NCBI GenBank assembly: GCA_030549335.1
Contig: CM060194.1
Coordinates: 68,174,077-68,238,076, forward strand
From: Pontederia crassipes
Lineage: Eukaryota; Streptophyta; Magnoliopsida; Commelinales; Pontederiaceae
Length of the DNA: 64,000 nucleotides
Reading direction: 5' to 3'
Shown here one piece after another: positions 45,001 through 56,347 of the stretch (positions are counted from its first letter, which is position 1; each line of letters opens with the position of its first letter). Under the pieces are notes generated by a model. The model saw nothing but the letters and a program-made list of their open reading frames with translations, searched no databases and was not told the DNA's origin. Made by a program: the position numbers and the translations under genes.

Positions 45001-46546
45001 CACTCGCATGCCTGAGAGTGAGTCGTTGGAACATAATTGACTGCATTATCCAGATCAGTCCAGTAACCAGCAGCGACGGTATACGAATTATGGCACACCT
45101 CGGCATGCAACCCGAGCTACTGTTGAAGATAGGCAAAGCACAACCAAATGATAACGAGTACAACCACCTACTCAAGTTGTGCGAAAAGATTCCTACAGAT
45201 TTTTCGGTCACAGATGGAGTGATCAGATATAGGGGATGATTGTGGGTCCATGAGTATGAAGCATCGAGAAGACAAGTGTTGGATGAGTGCCACAAGTCAG
45301 AATTCGCCATTCATCCTGGAAGCACGAAGATGTTCAAAGTCTTGCAACGGACCTTCTGGTGGAATAATATGAAGAAGGATGTGGCTGAGTACGTTGCAAG
45401 ATGTCTAGTATGCCAACAAGTGAAAGTGGAACATCAGAGACCTTACGGTGTACTACAGGAACTTGGAATCCCACAATGGAAATGGGAAAAGGTGACTATG
45501 GATTTCGTCACTGGGCTTCCAAGTACTCAACAAGGCCATGATGCAATATGGGTGGTGGTGGACCGATTTAGCAAGGCAGCTCATTTCATCCCCATCAAAT
45601 GCAAACAGTTTGTCGAAAGTCTGATGGACATTTATATTAAGGAGGTTATCCGACTACATAGAGTGCCAGTCTCCATTGTGTCGAATAGAAATCCACGATT
45701 TACGGCCAAATTTTGGCGGAGCATACAGAGTGCTTTTGGAACAAAATTAAATTTCAGTACTGCGTTCCATCCTCAGACAGACGGGCAATCTGAATGAACG
45801 ATTCAGGCATTAGAAGACATGCTCCGTGCATGTGCATTGAATTGGAGTGGCAGTTGGGACACGCACCTCCCACTGATCGAATTCGCATATAATAACAGTT
45901 ACCACTCTAGCATAGGCATGGCACCATTTGCAGCAATGTATGGAAGGCCTTGTCGCTCCCCCATCGTTGGAGTGAGGTGGGAGGACGACAATTCTTATCA
46001 GAGAAGTTAATGAAGCAAACCAAGGAAGATGCTGAAAAAGTTCGCCTTATTAGAGAGAGGTTGAAAACATCATTCACAAGACAGAAAACATATGCTGACA
46101 AGAAGAGAAGAGAACAAATTTTTAAAGTGGGAGATCAAGTTATGTTAAAAGTTTCTCCAATGAAAGGGGTAATGAAATTCAGCAAGAAGAGTAAGTTGAG
46201 CCCAAGATATGTTGGCCCCTTCGAAGTACTTGCATTGATCGGAGATGCAGCTTGCAGGTTGGCGTTGCCTCCATCATATGGACACGTGCATAATGTCTTT
46301 CACGTGTCAATTTAGCGCAAGTACCAACATGATGATGCTAACGTGGTGAATATGGAGGAACCAAATTTGAATGTAGATCTGACATATGCTGAGCAGCCTA
46401 TAGAAGTCTTGGAGTACCAAACTAAGCATATGAAGAATAAAATGGTAACCATGGTGAGGGTGGCTTGGACACATTATAGAGATGAAGATGCCACCTGGGA
46501 ACTGGAAGAAGAAATGAAAAGAGATTTTTCAGAATTATTTAGGTGA
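42012..46546 (+). pseudogene. Decayed gag-pol of the Tekay/Del-like element
   Basis: One frame runs from the ATG at 42012 (MVFSNQIPRAPK) through gag (WIEEIEQIFLEMDC, about 42350), a CCHC knuckle CLNCGKMGHFARDC (about 43010-43050), protease (ILFDSGATHSFIS, about 43200), RT ([37 protein letters not shown] at about 44212), RNase H ([17 protein letters not shown]), the H2C2 zinc site and integrase (WVVVDRFSKAAHF, FHPQTDGQSE), ending in a chromodomain-like WTHYRDEDATWELEEE. In-frame stops sit at 42162 (TAG), 43245 (TAA), 44727 (TAA), 45237 (TGA) and 45795 (TGA). A frameshift occurs near 45960-46010, and a further TAG at 46313 in the shifted frame. The active-site motifs themselves look intact. As it stands the element cannot make a full polyprotein. 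Confidence 0.92.
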
Positions 46547-46592
46547 GATAATATAACTTCTTTTATTCAAATTCGAGGACGAATTTATTTTT

Positions 46593-46605
46593 AAGGAGGT
46601 TATGA
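46593..46605 (+). other. Polypurine tract region before the 3' LTR
   Basis: AAGGAGGTTATGA ends directly at the LTR start (46606). AAGGAGG is the likely plus-strand primer. Confidence 0.6.
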
Positions 46606-49116
46606 TGTAACGACCCAGATTTTTCAGGTTTAATAAATAGATATTTTATTATTTTATTTTGAAGAAATATTGTTATTACTATATTTAATAATTCCGAAAA
46701 AAAAATAAAATAATTGAGAGGAGTTTGATTAGGGATAGGATTATTCAATTAATTTTGTAATTTATCTAATTAAATATTAGAATAAATAGGGAGTGGTTAA
46801 AGGGATAAATTAGAGATTTAATTTGAATGAGAATAGATAATATTGTTAGAGAATAATTAAAAATCTATAAACACTATAAATAAGAGTAGGGGGTACGAAC
46901 GACTTCATCTGCGTGATTTTCGGCTTCGTCTTCGGCGACCTCAGAGGACAAGGCGCGCAGGTACGTAGGGGGGATTCTGTTTGGTTGTTATTGTGTCATG
47001 ATGTGACGCAATTTAGTTTTAAATTAGATTTGTTACGGCCGTAATTTTCTGGTCGTAATTATTTGTTCGACACGTGATGTTCTCGGTCGAAACGAGGGAA
47101 GAGTTTTACGGGTAAATAGAGAAAGCGCGTTTACGCCCGTAAAAGAAAAAAAATAATGTTACGGCCGAAGAGTTAGGTTTTCGGCCGTAATGAAATAGAA
47201 AAGGTAGAGAGAGAAGAGTAAAGTTTTTACGGCCAAAGAGTTAGGATTTTCGGCCATAATGGAATAGGGGTAAAAGAATTTCGACCGTAATAGAATAGAG
47301 AGTGGAGATAACAAATAAAAAAAAATGTTACGGCCGAAGAGTTAGAGTTTTACGGCCGTAACGGGATAGGGCGTAAAAAAATTTGGAGAGAGAAAGGGGA
47401 GATGGATTGGCCGTAAAGAAGTAAAAAAAAGGGTGTTACGGCCGAAGAGTTAGGGTTTTCGGCCGTAATGGAATAGAAAAAATAGAGAGAGAACGGGAAG
47501 ATGGATTGGCCGTAAAGGAATTAAAAAAAAAATGTTACGGCCGAAGAGTTAGGGTTTTACGGCCGTAACGGGATAGGGCGTAAAAATTTGGAGAGAGAAA
47601 GAAGAAAAAGAAAAAAAAGGAGTTAGAGTTTTACGGCCATAACGGGATAGGGCGTAAAAAATTTGGAGAGAGAAAGATGAAAAAAGGGGATGTTTACGGC
47701 CGAAGAGTTAGAGTTCTACGACCGTAATAGATGATCCCCCTTTCTACGGTCGTAATAGATGACTTTCTACGGCCGTAATAGATGACTTTCTACGATCGTA
47801 ATAGATGATTTTTACGGCCGTAAAAATCAGAGAAGATGGAGAGAGAAAAAAATGGAGAGAGATTAAAAAAAAAGGGAAATTGATGTTACGACCGTAATGA
47901 ACAGGGAGCACACCGAGAGTTATTATTTATTTTTGAGTAAATTTTAATTACTGATTATTATTGTTGTTATTAATTAATTTGATGTATTGATTATATTGTT
48001 GATGATTGATCTGTTTATACTATGACGAACTTTGATTTTGATTGTATTGTTGACCTACTTAGTTTTGAGTTCAGAATTTATCTGATCAAATTGATAATTT
48101 ATTTAAAGATAGACATTTTAAGTAAACAAGATAAAAGCCGAAAGCTACTGGGCCCATGTTCACTGATTGCCACTAAGCTGTGACCAATTGAATTGAATTG
48201 AATTGAATGTGGCAGATAGTGTAAAAGCTATGGCTGTCTTGTGTATGGCCACTCGTCCCCCACCATACACGAACCCATCGAATCGTATCGGGCTTACCGT
48301 GGCACTGATCCCCCACTGGCCTGCATGAAAGTGACATGATGTCCCTTAATTGACTGAGCGCTCCTCATTGAATTGGATAACTCCGAACATTGAAAATCGA
48401 ATTGAATTGAATTGAAATTGGAATTTAAGTAAATGGAATTAAATCATGGTCATTTGTATAAATTGGCATGGAGTTGGCAATTATTATTGCCCTATTGAAT
48501 TGAATCGTTATTGGCCAATGACCATTGATTATTGAATTGGAAATTATTAATTGAATATTGATTTATTAATCAGGCAATTGATAATTATTAATTAGAACAA
48601 TTGTTATTGATTTACATTGGTCTGTTGACCATAGTCTGATATATTGTTCATATTGATAAATTGTTAATTGATTATTGTATTGACTGCTCAATCGACTCAT
48701 TATTGATTTTATCTTATTTTCGATTGAGCATATTGATTATCTTTTAGACCCTACGTACTGAGTATTTTTATACTCATGGATATTTCCTTGTACCTGGATC
48801 CGTGCAGGTGAGAGAGACGTAGATGATGGTCCTGCAGGTGGCTACGCTCAATGACAGACAAATGTTGCACATGGCATTAAATCTAGTTATTTAGTTTTAT
48901 TATTTTCGCACTTATTAGAATTGTAAACTCATGAATGTTTTAGCATTTTGATTATTATGGATTATTAATTATTATTTTGAAAAGTCTTCCGCATTTATGT
49001 TTTATATTCCACACTTTATAAGTTTTATTCCGCAAAAAATATTTTATAGAAAATTGAGTAGCGCCTCTGGGACGACTCTAAGCACGTGAAAGTCACGTGA
49101 GTCTCGGGGCGTTATA
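46606..49116 (+). repeat. 3' LTR of the Tekay/Del-like element
   Basis: Partner of 39279-41820, with the same TATA box (46875-46882) and array. It ends GTTATA where the 5' LTR has GTTACA (a C to T change). After its TATA box it reads GCGCAGGTACGTAGG, where the 5' LTR has GCGCAAGTACGTAGG. Confidence 0.93.
47030..47905 (+). repeat. Array of palindromic TTACGGCCGTAA motifs and telobox-loop hairpins (3' LTR)
   Basis: Same architecture as 39710-40600 with point differences and a shorter distal ACGGCCGTAATAGATGA cluster. Exact TTAGGGTTT occurs near 47450 and 47548; other units read TTAGGTTTT, TTAGGATTT or TTAGAGTTT. Confidence 0.92.
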
Positions 49117-49449
49117 GCCACCGACGACCCGCGCGCGAACCAAGGGTGCGGGCTGCCGGGCTCGCCGGGGCTCGCTCCTGCATTGCCTCCCTTCGCCGCT
49201 CCCGTCGGCGGCAACAGCGGGAACCTTGTCTTCGGACAGCCTGCCCAAGGTGGCGAGCACCAGCAACCGGCGATTCGAGCGTACCGCCAGCAGCAAGAGC
49301 ATCCAGTGGATGGAGCGAGCCAGAGTTTTGGGTTCAGCGGCAGCCGGCCATTGTTGGACAACACTCCATACGACAGTGGATGCTCGAGAAGCACAGTGCG
49401 CTGGATGGGAATGGCAATTGTTCTTCTCGCTCCTTTGATGCGTATTTGA

Positions 49450-51245
49450 TCAGCGTAGCTTCTTGATCTCCGCTTGCACGTTCGTATTAGTAAACTTTGT
49501 TGTTCCAAGGATGAGAGCGAGAGGAGACTCCATCCATCAATTAATGGCTTAGCTTTGGTGTTGTATGTTTCCCGGGAGGTCGAGTGTGTGATTTTGTTTT
49601 ATTTTATTTTGTATTGTGATTGCAAATTTGAACAATTAAGTGATGATCAACAATGTTACGTATATGTTTAACAGTGTCTCGGAATCGCAAGATGTCGAAG
49701 AGATCATCTCTCTTTTTTTTTTCCCACCCGTGTCAGGGAAGAAGATATCAACTCTCTTTTTTTCGATTATCATCCTAAGTGTTCGAAAAACGACGTCAAT
49801 TGTTTAATCCAGCTAACGTTGAGAATTATGTCATGGATTGAAGTCTCGGTCCACCATCGAATTCGACTATTCTAATATCATCTCGGGAAGCGATTATGAC
49901 AGGTGAGATTCTCAACAAATTTTTTTTATATTCACAAAGATTCAAACTCGATACTTTTACTTAAGCGATAAGAAGCTGGTATCCACTCCAAGAGATCATC
50001 TCTCTAAACGAAGTAAATGGAGAAAAATCCACCAAAAGACTTATATAGTGAATTTCATTTCATGGAGTGTGTGATTTCTTTTTTTTTCTTTTTCCGATAG
50101 TTATAAATTAAAATTAGTTTTGCAATATAGTGTATCATAGAAAAAGATATCCAAAGTTCGAATTTTTTTTGAAGTTAGTTGACTCTCCAAGTCATCATGG
50201 AGAAAGATATCCAGAAAAAAAAGATAAAATGATACTTAAGACATGTTCTTAATGTGAAAAGTGTAGAACAACCCCATTAAACTCGATATACAAATGAAAA
50301 TTGATCAATTTTGAATGAGAAAAAAAAAATTGAACTAGCTTATCTATCTTAAGCTAGCGGATGGTGTTTTTGTAATCATATGTACAATAATAAAGTTAGT
50401 TTTATTCCTTTGATATCAACCTGCAGCCTTCCACATTTAAGCATATATATATCAGAGATATAAATTAGTGTAGTAGGTATGGATTTGAAATAATTAAGTG
50501 GTGGTAAGTGCTAGAAGTGGAGTTGTCTTTTGTAATTGATATATTTTTAAAGTTCCTCTGACATGTTTGGAAAGATGAAATGAAAATTTGGAAAATCTTT
50601 TCAGTAAAGTTTTTGAAGTTATCTTTCTGTGTTTGGACAGATGTAATTAAGTAACATGAAAATTGTGAAAACATATTATATTTAAAGAATCTAATATTGG
50701 TTTACACTTGTTAAACCTATTTTGCTTCTACAGATTATTTATTCAATTTGTGTTAGTTACTAATTTATAATAAATATCTAACAAATATCCTCACCTAATA
50801 TTTATATACATTATTTATAAGGGTAAAAATGACGATGAGTATAATATTTTTCAGAGTGAGAATACTGATACCCTTTGTATTAAGTGATACATCTTAAATA
50901 TTTATAACTACAACTTAGTTCCTCATTGATTTTCTCCAATATTTTCAACTTGTATAACTTCTTTTGCACTTTTTTTTTATCATCTTATCCACATCAATTT
51001 TATAATATTTGTCATATTATTTAATTTGCATGTTATTTTGATATGTGTTCCTGATTATTTGTCTGCGTGTTCTCTTACTATGTTTTATTACTTCGCCACT
51101 TCGTAGAGCTCATATCTTATCAATTTATTTATTAATATTTTATTTTATTTGTAATTAAAAAACGGAATATTAACAGAAAAAATACTTAAATTGGCGAAAA
51201 TGGCAAGCTTCCAGAAAATAAAATAAAATAAAAAGACCAGCTATA
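49450..51245. other. Lectin 3' flank and AT-rich intergenic DNA
   Basis: Follows the lectin TGA. No gene or clear transposon is visible; ORFs here are short and low-complexity. Confidence 0.45.
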
Positions 51246-51251
51246 ATGTGC

Positions 51252-51981
51252 TATATAAAGGAGCGAGAAAGAGAGAGGGGTCACCTGCCTCCTCCCACCT
51301 TGCAACACGCAAAGAGGGAAGGAAGCCGCAAGAAAAACCTCCACCTCGACCGTCGTCGATTCTCGTCAACGGAAAAATCGGAGCACACCACAACGGAGAG
51401 CTCGTCGAGGAGAAGCAAGCATACCAACCGGGGAAGTGTTCGTGCCTTGCAGAGCGAGAATTTGGCGCTCGAAGTGGACGGGAAGTTTTCGCCGTCGGAT
51501 TCGACTCATCGTCTATTTTATCTGATTTTTCTTTCCACCGGTGAGCAGTAGATTCGTACTAGAGTGGTGGATGAAACGTAGATTGAGTTTTCATGCTAGT
51601 TTTGCATGAATCAGTTGAACAACACGGGTTCCGTGTCGGGGGATGTCGATTCCCCGCGTATAGTCTTTTCACTCTTTTGATTCCATCGCAGAGACTAAGT
51701 TGATATTGGAATCATGTTATGATGTTGGCTTGAGGATTTATATCAGTTTCATTGCTCAAATGTAGTTGTCCTGGTTCGATTCATCGTCGGATTGATTTCA
51801 TCCACGATAGATCATCAACAGTCATAATAAATAGGTGAACCCGGAACTTCCGTAATCATTCTACTAAATGGATTTATAGATAGAGATTCTAACTGTGCTC
51901 TGCATTAAATCTCTTCGTGTCCAATCAGAACGCTGGAACAGAAGAGAGTAGTAAAGGAAGAATTTGCACTGTACAAGAGCG
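51252..51981 (+). promoter_or_regulatory. TATA box, 5' UTR and probable 5' UTR intron of the TANGO2-like gene
   Basis: TATATAAA at 51252-51259 is followed by a GC-richer leader. A donor-like CACCG|GTGAGC at 51541 and an acceptor-like TCCAATCAG ending at 51928 would remove a 5' UTR intron. That leaves about 53 nt of second exon before the ATG at 51982. Confidence 0.5.
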
Positions 51982-54900
51982 ATGTGCATAGCTGCATGGA
52001 TTTGGCAGTCTCACCCTGTCTACCAACTGCTGCTGCTGTTTAACAGAGACGAGTTTCACAACAGGCATGTCTCCTGTTTAAGATTCTCAACGTCCTTGCG
52101 TGATTGATTTGTGCTCGGACTCCTACTTGTTGACATGTTTAAGATACTTTAGTCTCAATCATTTCTTCTGCCACTTCTTTTCATTTGTAATTGTTTTAGT
52201 TCACAATTTTAGGTTTGCATTTCTTTAATGAAGTTGAGATCATGTTGAATTTTATGTAGCTTTCAGTTGGTTTTTCATTCACAGATCTATCTGAATCTTG
52301 TGTTTCCAATGTATTGTTTCTCATGTGCTCGCTTCCTTTTGGGTTGATGGAATTGCAGGCCTACCCAACCATTGGGGTGGTGGGAGAGGGGCGGCAAGGG
52401 GATCTTGGGGGGAAGAGATGGATTGGCAGGGGGCACATGGTCGGGAGCCACGAAGGATGGGAAATTGGCTTTCCTCACTAATTTCAGAGAGCCTGATCCT
52501 TCCCCTGCCAAGAAGTCCAGGGGGGATTTGCCTGTGAGGTTCTTGGAGGTATTTCCCATGACTTAAGTGGATTCTTTTACTGCAGTGATTCCTACTAACA
52601 TAGATGTTTGAATCTTGATTTATAAAAGGTTATGCCTTTACATTCTTCTCAAATGTAACCTGACTTGAAGAATTCTCTCCATTTAAGGATGTACATCTTT
52701 GACATAGTTTAGTTAATATAATCTTATCAATATAACTAAATGGGCTACTGTAGTTGTTCAGTATATGTTTTATATCTGAAAATACTACTGTACAAAGCTA
52801 CAAATCATCAAGAGAAAGGATATTTCACCCTAACAAAAGAAGAGATCGGTTTCTGTGCCTAGAATATGAAAACTTCGTTCATTATCCTCTAAATGTTACA
52901 AGAACTTCAGCAAATCCAGATGTGTGAAATTGTGATCTCGTCATGTTTCTGACTAGTGAAACTAAGGGAAATTTTCTGAAGGGACATCAAATGGTTCACA
53001 CAGAAGAGTTTAAATTTATAAATATAATGAAATGCATATTTCTGCCAAAACATAACTCCGCCTATGTTTTATAGCCGGTCCCTAGCCCGGATAAAGGAGG
53101 AGGGTTGTGTTAGGCCCCGACAGCCAGCGTAAAACCCTGTCGAATCTCATGAACATGGATCAACGAATGCGTCGTATGATCCATGTAGCCGACCCCACCT
53201 AGTGGGATAAGGCTTTGTTGTTGTTGTTGTTGTTGCATATTTCTGCCAAACTGGTAGTCCTTTCTGCTTTAAAAAATAAAAAAATAATGAATTGGAAGAA
53301 CGATGTCATTTTAATTTTTCTTTTGAGAGAGAAAGAATGATGTAATTTATCTCCCTTGCGGAATTTCAAAGCCAAGAAATGCATCAGATAAAAAGAATGT
53401 ATGTCATTTTTCAAGCTTCCACTCGATGTTAATAGAAGAAAGCAATCAATTAGGAGAGTGGATTTCTTGGGTTACACTGTTTTGTTTTAGAAGAAAATTG
53501 TGTGCCAACTTGTCTCAAAAGATATTTTGCCAAACAAGGCTTCAACTTATCAGAGCCTTAATTGTCCGAAATGTGCATCTACTTGTGCCCTGACTTACAG
53601 TTAAATGACGCCAATCTTACAAATCTACCATTTGAAAGCTGAGAATATGGTCATCCTTTCCCTTCTCAAAAAAAAAAAAAAATGTTCAGCTCAGATACTT
53701 CATACTTGAAGAAAATCAATTTTCTACTTCTTGAAAGCTGTATGTGGTCTATTATAAAATTGCATGACAAATATCATTTCATATGGCAGTAAAAAGAAAT
53801 TTCATGCCACATATTTTTCATTTTCTTTCTTTCCATCTTATGTAAGAATTTGGCTTTATCTATTAAGCGGTGTTAGTTTATGTACAAATCAGTTTGAGTA
53901 TCAATAACCAAAACTTCGATTGATGTTTATCAGATATGGTTTATTTTGTTAATGCTTTTAGAATCGTACCTCTTAATAGATTGCATGTGTTAGATGCATT
54001 GTTTGGTCTTTTCTTTACCTTTGCATGGCAACTTCTTTCAAATAAAAAAATACATTTTTATTAATTTCAAATCCCTAGCAGTTTGCAACTTCTTTCAAAT
54101 TCTCATTTACATTTTATTAATTTCAAATCCCTAGCAGGTTCTTCAATAGCTGATGCTGCTGTTTGTTTGTTTTCTAGAGTACAAAAAGCCCTTATTCCTT
54201 TGCAGAGGAAATAGTTGATGAAGCCAACCAGTATAATGGCTTCAACCTGGTTTTGGTTGATCTTTGTTTAAAGTCCATGGTTTACATCTCCAACAGACCA
54301 AAAGGAGAGCCAATTTCTGTTCATGTAGTCCCAGCAGGACTTCATGTCCTTTCAAATGCAAATCTGAATAGTCCTTGGCCCAAGGTAAGCAAATACTTCC
54401 AATTTATTCAGTATATATGCTTGATGTTGTGTATGACCTAAGCTGCATCTCTTATCTTTCAACACCTTATATCTCCTGGCAAAAAGTTTGCTTTCGCTTC
54501 CTAATTAATATTTATTTGTTCTTTGGAGCATGAAAATGAACTTCGTACTGTTTCTTGTTCAGTATATATGTTGACCATGTTGCATGTGAATCATCTGCTA
54601 CATGTACATTTAATGTGGTATGTCCACTGACTCATATCATACAGACAGGTGGCAGAAGCATGCCACAATAACATTTATCACCAAACAGTACTATAGCTCT
54701 GACTGAGGCACATAATGACTGTTGCAGGGATCTGTCATCATGAAAGAGGGGTTCAGATAGTAAAGCACATAAGAACATTGATGTACGTCTTATTTTTCAA
54801 AGAAAATTAAGACGAGCCCTCTAACAAAGAGTTAAACTAAGATAAGAAGGAAACATAGTAAACAGTCTTAAATGACTATCCAGTCTATACAACAAGATTG

Positions 54901-56025
54901 CCTTCTCAAATGTATTGTATGTCTCCAACATGTTAATCTATGCATTTGATAGGCACAGTTATGCATGAACATTTAAAAGATATTTCACGACCATTCAATT
55001 CATTAGATTATTTTTTTTTAGGGGAATTCATTAGATTATGGTAAAAATGTGTCAGCATATTTGGAGGAATGATCACTCTAATCTTTTGAACTTTAATTGT
55101 GAAGGTCTTCTTTCTGTGGTTAAATTTCTTTTTTTTTCTCCTAAAAAAAAGGACATTTAACCAGATAATGTTGCACTTTCTTCCTATAGGTTTTGAACTG
55201 ATTCAGTTAATAACAAAGATCACACATCCTTTTCGTCTGTTTGATATGGGCATTGAAAAGAAGTTTTCCGTGGGTTTTTAAGAGTACGCTGGAAATATGA
55301 AAAACTATTACATGCATGGAGACCAGTTTCTGTCGCCTTCTTTCATATTTTCTTATTTGACTTGTAAACTTTGTATTCTGAGCCTTTTTTGAGTTACCAA
55401 TTGAAAGAAATTCATTTGTGGGAAATCAATAACACAACCAAAACTTAAATCAACTCCTGAAGATTTGGTTGCGATGAAGGAGCTGTTTATTATTTTGCAT
55501 ACTATTATTCATGATATGCCTAAAATTCCATGATATCTTGTTAATTGCAGAGCTAAATCTAATTAGAAGAAAATCATCTATGGTACTTACCAATCTTGTC
55601 TCTCCCCAGGCACAAGGATTGTCTAAGAAATTCTCTGAACTACTGACGAGGCACGGCGAGAAGGAAATCAATGCGAAAGAGGCGATCGAAGAGGTGATGT
55701 TAGACAACGTAAAAGCTGATAGAGATAAGCTACCACTTACTGGCTGCGATCCAGATTGGGAATTTGAGTTAAGTTCCATCTTCATAGATGTCAACACCGA
55801 AAGGGTAAGAATTATGAGGTTTATGTGGCTGCATCCCAACAATTTGATCCCAACATTTAATTTCTTCTCCCATGTTAGGGACGCTACGGTACTAGAAGCA
55901 TTGCCGCGGTATCAGTTGACACAAGTGGCGAGTCGACCTTCCATGAGAGGTATCTCGAGAACGGTTTGTGGAAGGAGCATTCCTTGCAATACCACATAGA
56001 AGAACCTCAACAGTGTGAAATGTGA
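51982..56025 (+). CDS. TANGO2: TANGO2/NRDE-family protein (complete)
   Basis: Inferred exons: 51982-52064, 52359-52548, 54178-54384, 55610-55804 and 55879-56025, giving 273 residues, the usual length for TANGO2 homologues. The N-terminus MCIAAWIWQSHPVYQLLLLF followed by NRDEFHNRPT is the hallmark NRDE motif, with Cys2 directly after the start Met. Other conserved blocks are ILGGRDGLAGGTW, KLAFLTN, YNGFNLVLVD and the C-terminal RYGTRSIAAVSVD...FHERYLENG. TANGO2 was named for a Golgi-organisation phenotype in fly cells; human loss causes metabolic crises and a role in haem trafficking has been proposed. The plant role is little known. Intron 1 uses a GC donor (CAG|GCATGT). The second intron carries a SINE copy (53050-53234). 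Coding frame is intact throughout. Confidence 0.92.
53050..53234 (+). mobile_element. Full-length copy of the RTE-related SINE family
   Basis: About 185 bp: ACATAACTCCGCCTATG at the start, TAGCCGGTCCCTAGCCCGG, GTGTTAGGCCCCGACAGCC, GCGTCGTATGATCCATGTAG, CCGACCCCACCTAG, then GGATAAGGCTTTG and (TTG)n. It is flanked by the perfect 16-bp duplication GCATATTTCTGCCAAA (53034-53049, 53235-53250). It sits in TANGO2 intron 2 in sense orientation and is the longest family member here. Confidence 0.9.
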
Positions 56026-56347
56026 ATACCAACGCTGTATAAGGATTTACAGAATATTGGGTCTATCTGCGGTCACGATTCAGCTTCAACCTTTCGTTCC
56101 AAAATGCAGCATCTTACGAGGATGGCAATGCTCACACTTAGTAGTTGTTTTCTCAAGTAAGGAAAACTCGGTTAAGTCTCAATTTAATTTTTTCCTTCTT
56201 TTTTATTTTGAGTGTTTGAAATATTCAGTTAAGACCATTCCAATGTGCAACAAACAATTGGGATAAGCACGAAAGGTAAATGCTTGGGCTTGAGAAGCTT
56301 TTGGCTCGGTAGGTCCGTAAAATTCATTAGGATAAGCATTATTAAAC

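Larger units (their letters stand above)
39279..49116 (+). mobile_element. Ty3/gypsy Tekay/Del-like chromovirus, 9838 bp, plus strand
   Basis: Bounded by LTRs 39279-41820 (2542 bp) and 46606-49116 (2511 bp), starting TGTAACGACCC and ending GTTACA (right copy GTTATA). A perfect 5-bp target duplication GCCAC flanks it (39274-39278, 49117-49121). The primer site is complementary to initiator Met tRNA, a purine tract precedes the right LTR, and a single gag-pol frame ends in a chromodomain-like segment. Very long LTRs, one long ORF and the chromodomain suggest the Tekay/Del lineage. By eye the LTRs differ at only a few per cent of sites plus small indels, so the insertion is fairly young. It interrupts the lectin gene in sense orientation. 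Confidence 0.95.
38776..49449 (+). pseudogene. Secreted GNA-type (B-lectin) gene split by an LTR retrotransposon
   Basis: The 5' part (38776-39278) encodes a signal peptide (about residues 1-24, MAFLTSLLLFLSSFLL...AYA) and a lectin-like region: SPSGKYTAYLVRTG, FCFMQVQD, TCSLVFTTNGLEVYDG, KQVWDTGAQ and ELAWKAT. The LVFTTNGLEVYDG...VWDTG pattern resembles bulb-type mannose-binding lectin domains. The element at 39279-49116 inserted in the Thr codon of WKAT. The 3' part resumes after the second TSD copy at 49122 in the same frame and runs to TGA at 49447-49449, for 276 codons across both parts. The distal part is Gly/Gln/Pro-rich (NSGNLVFGQPAQGGEHQQ) and ends in a hydrophobic segment (MGMAIVLLAP), possibly a membrane or GPI-type tail. 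Coding sequence on both sides is GC-rich and undamaged. The 5' part now reads seven codons into the LTR and stops at 39304-39306. Confidence 0.85.

Noticed and set aside
42012-46546. Endogenous pararetrovirus instead of an LTR retrotransposon
   Set aside because: LTRs, target duplication, Met-tRNA primer site, integrase and a chromodomain-like end are all present; no movement or coat protein is seen.
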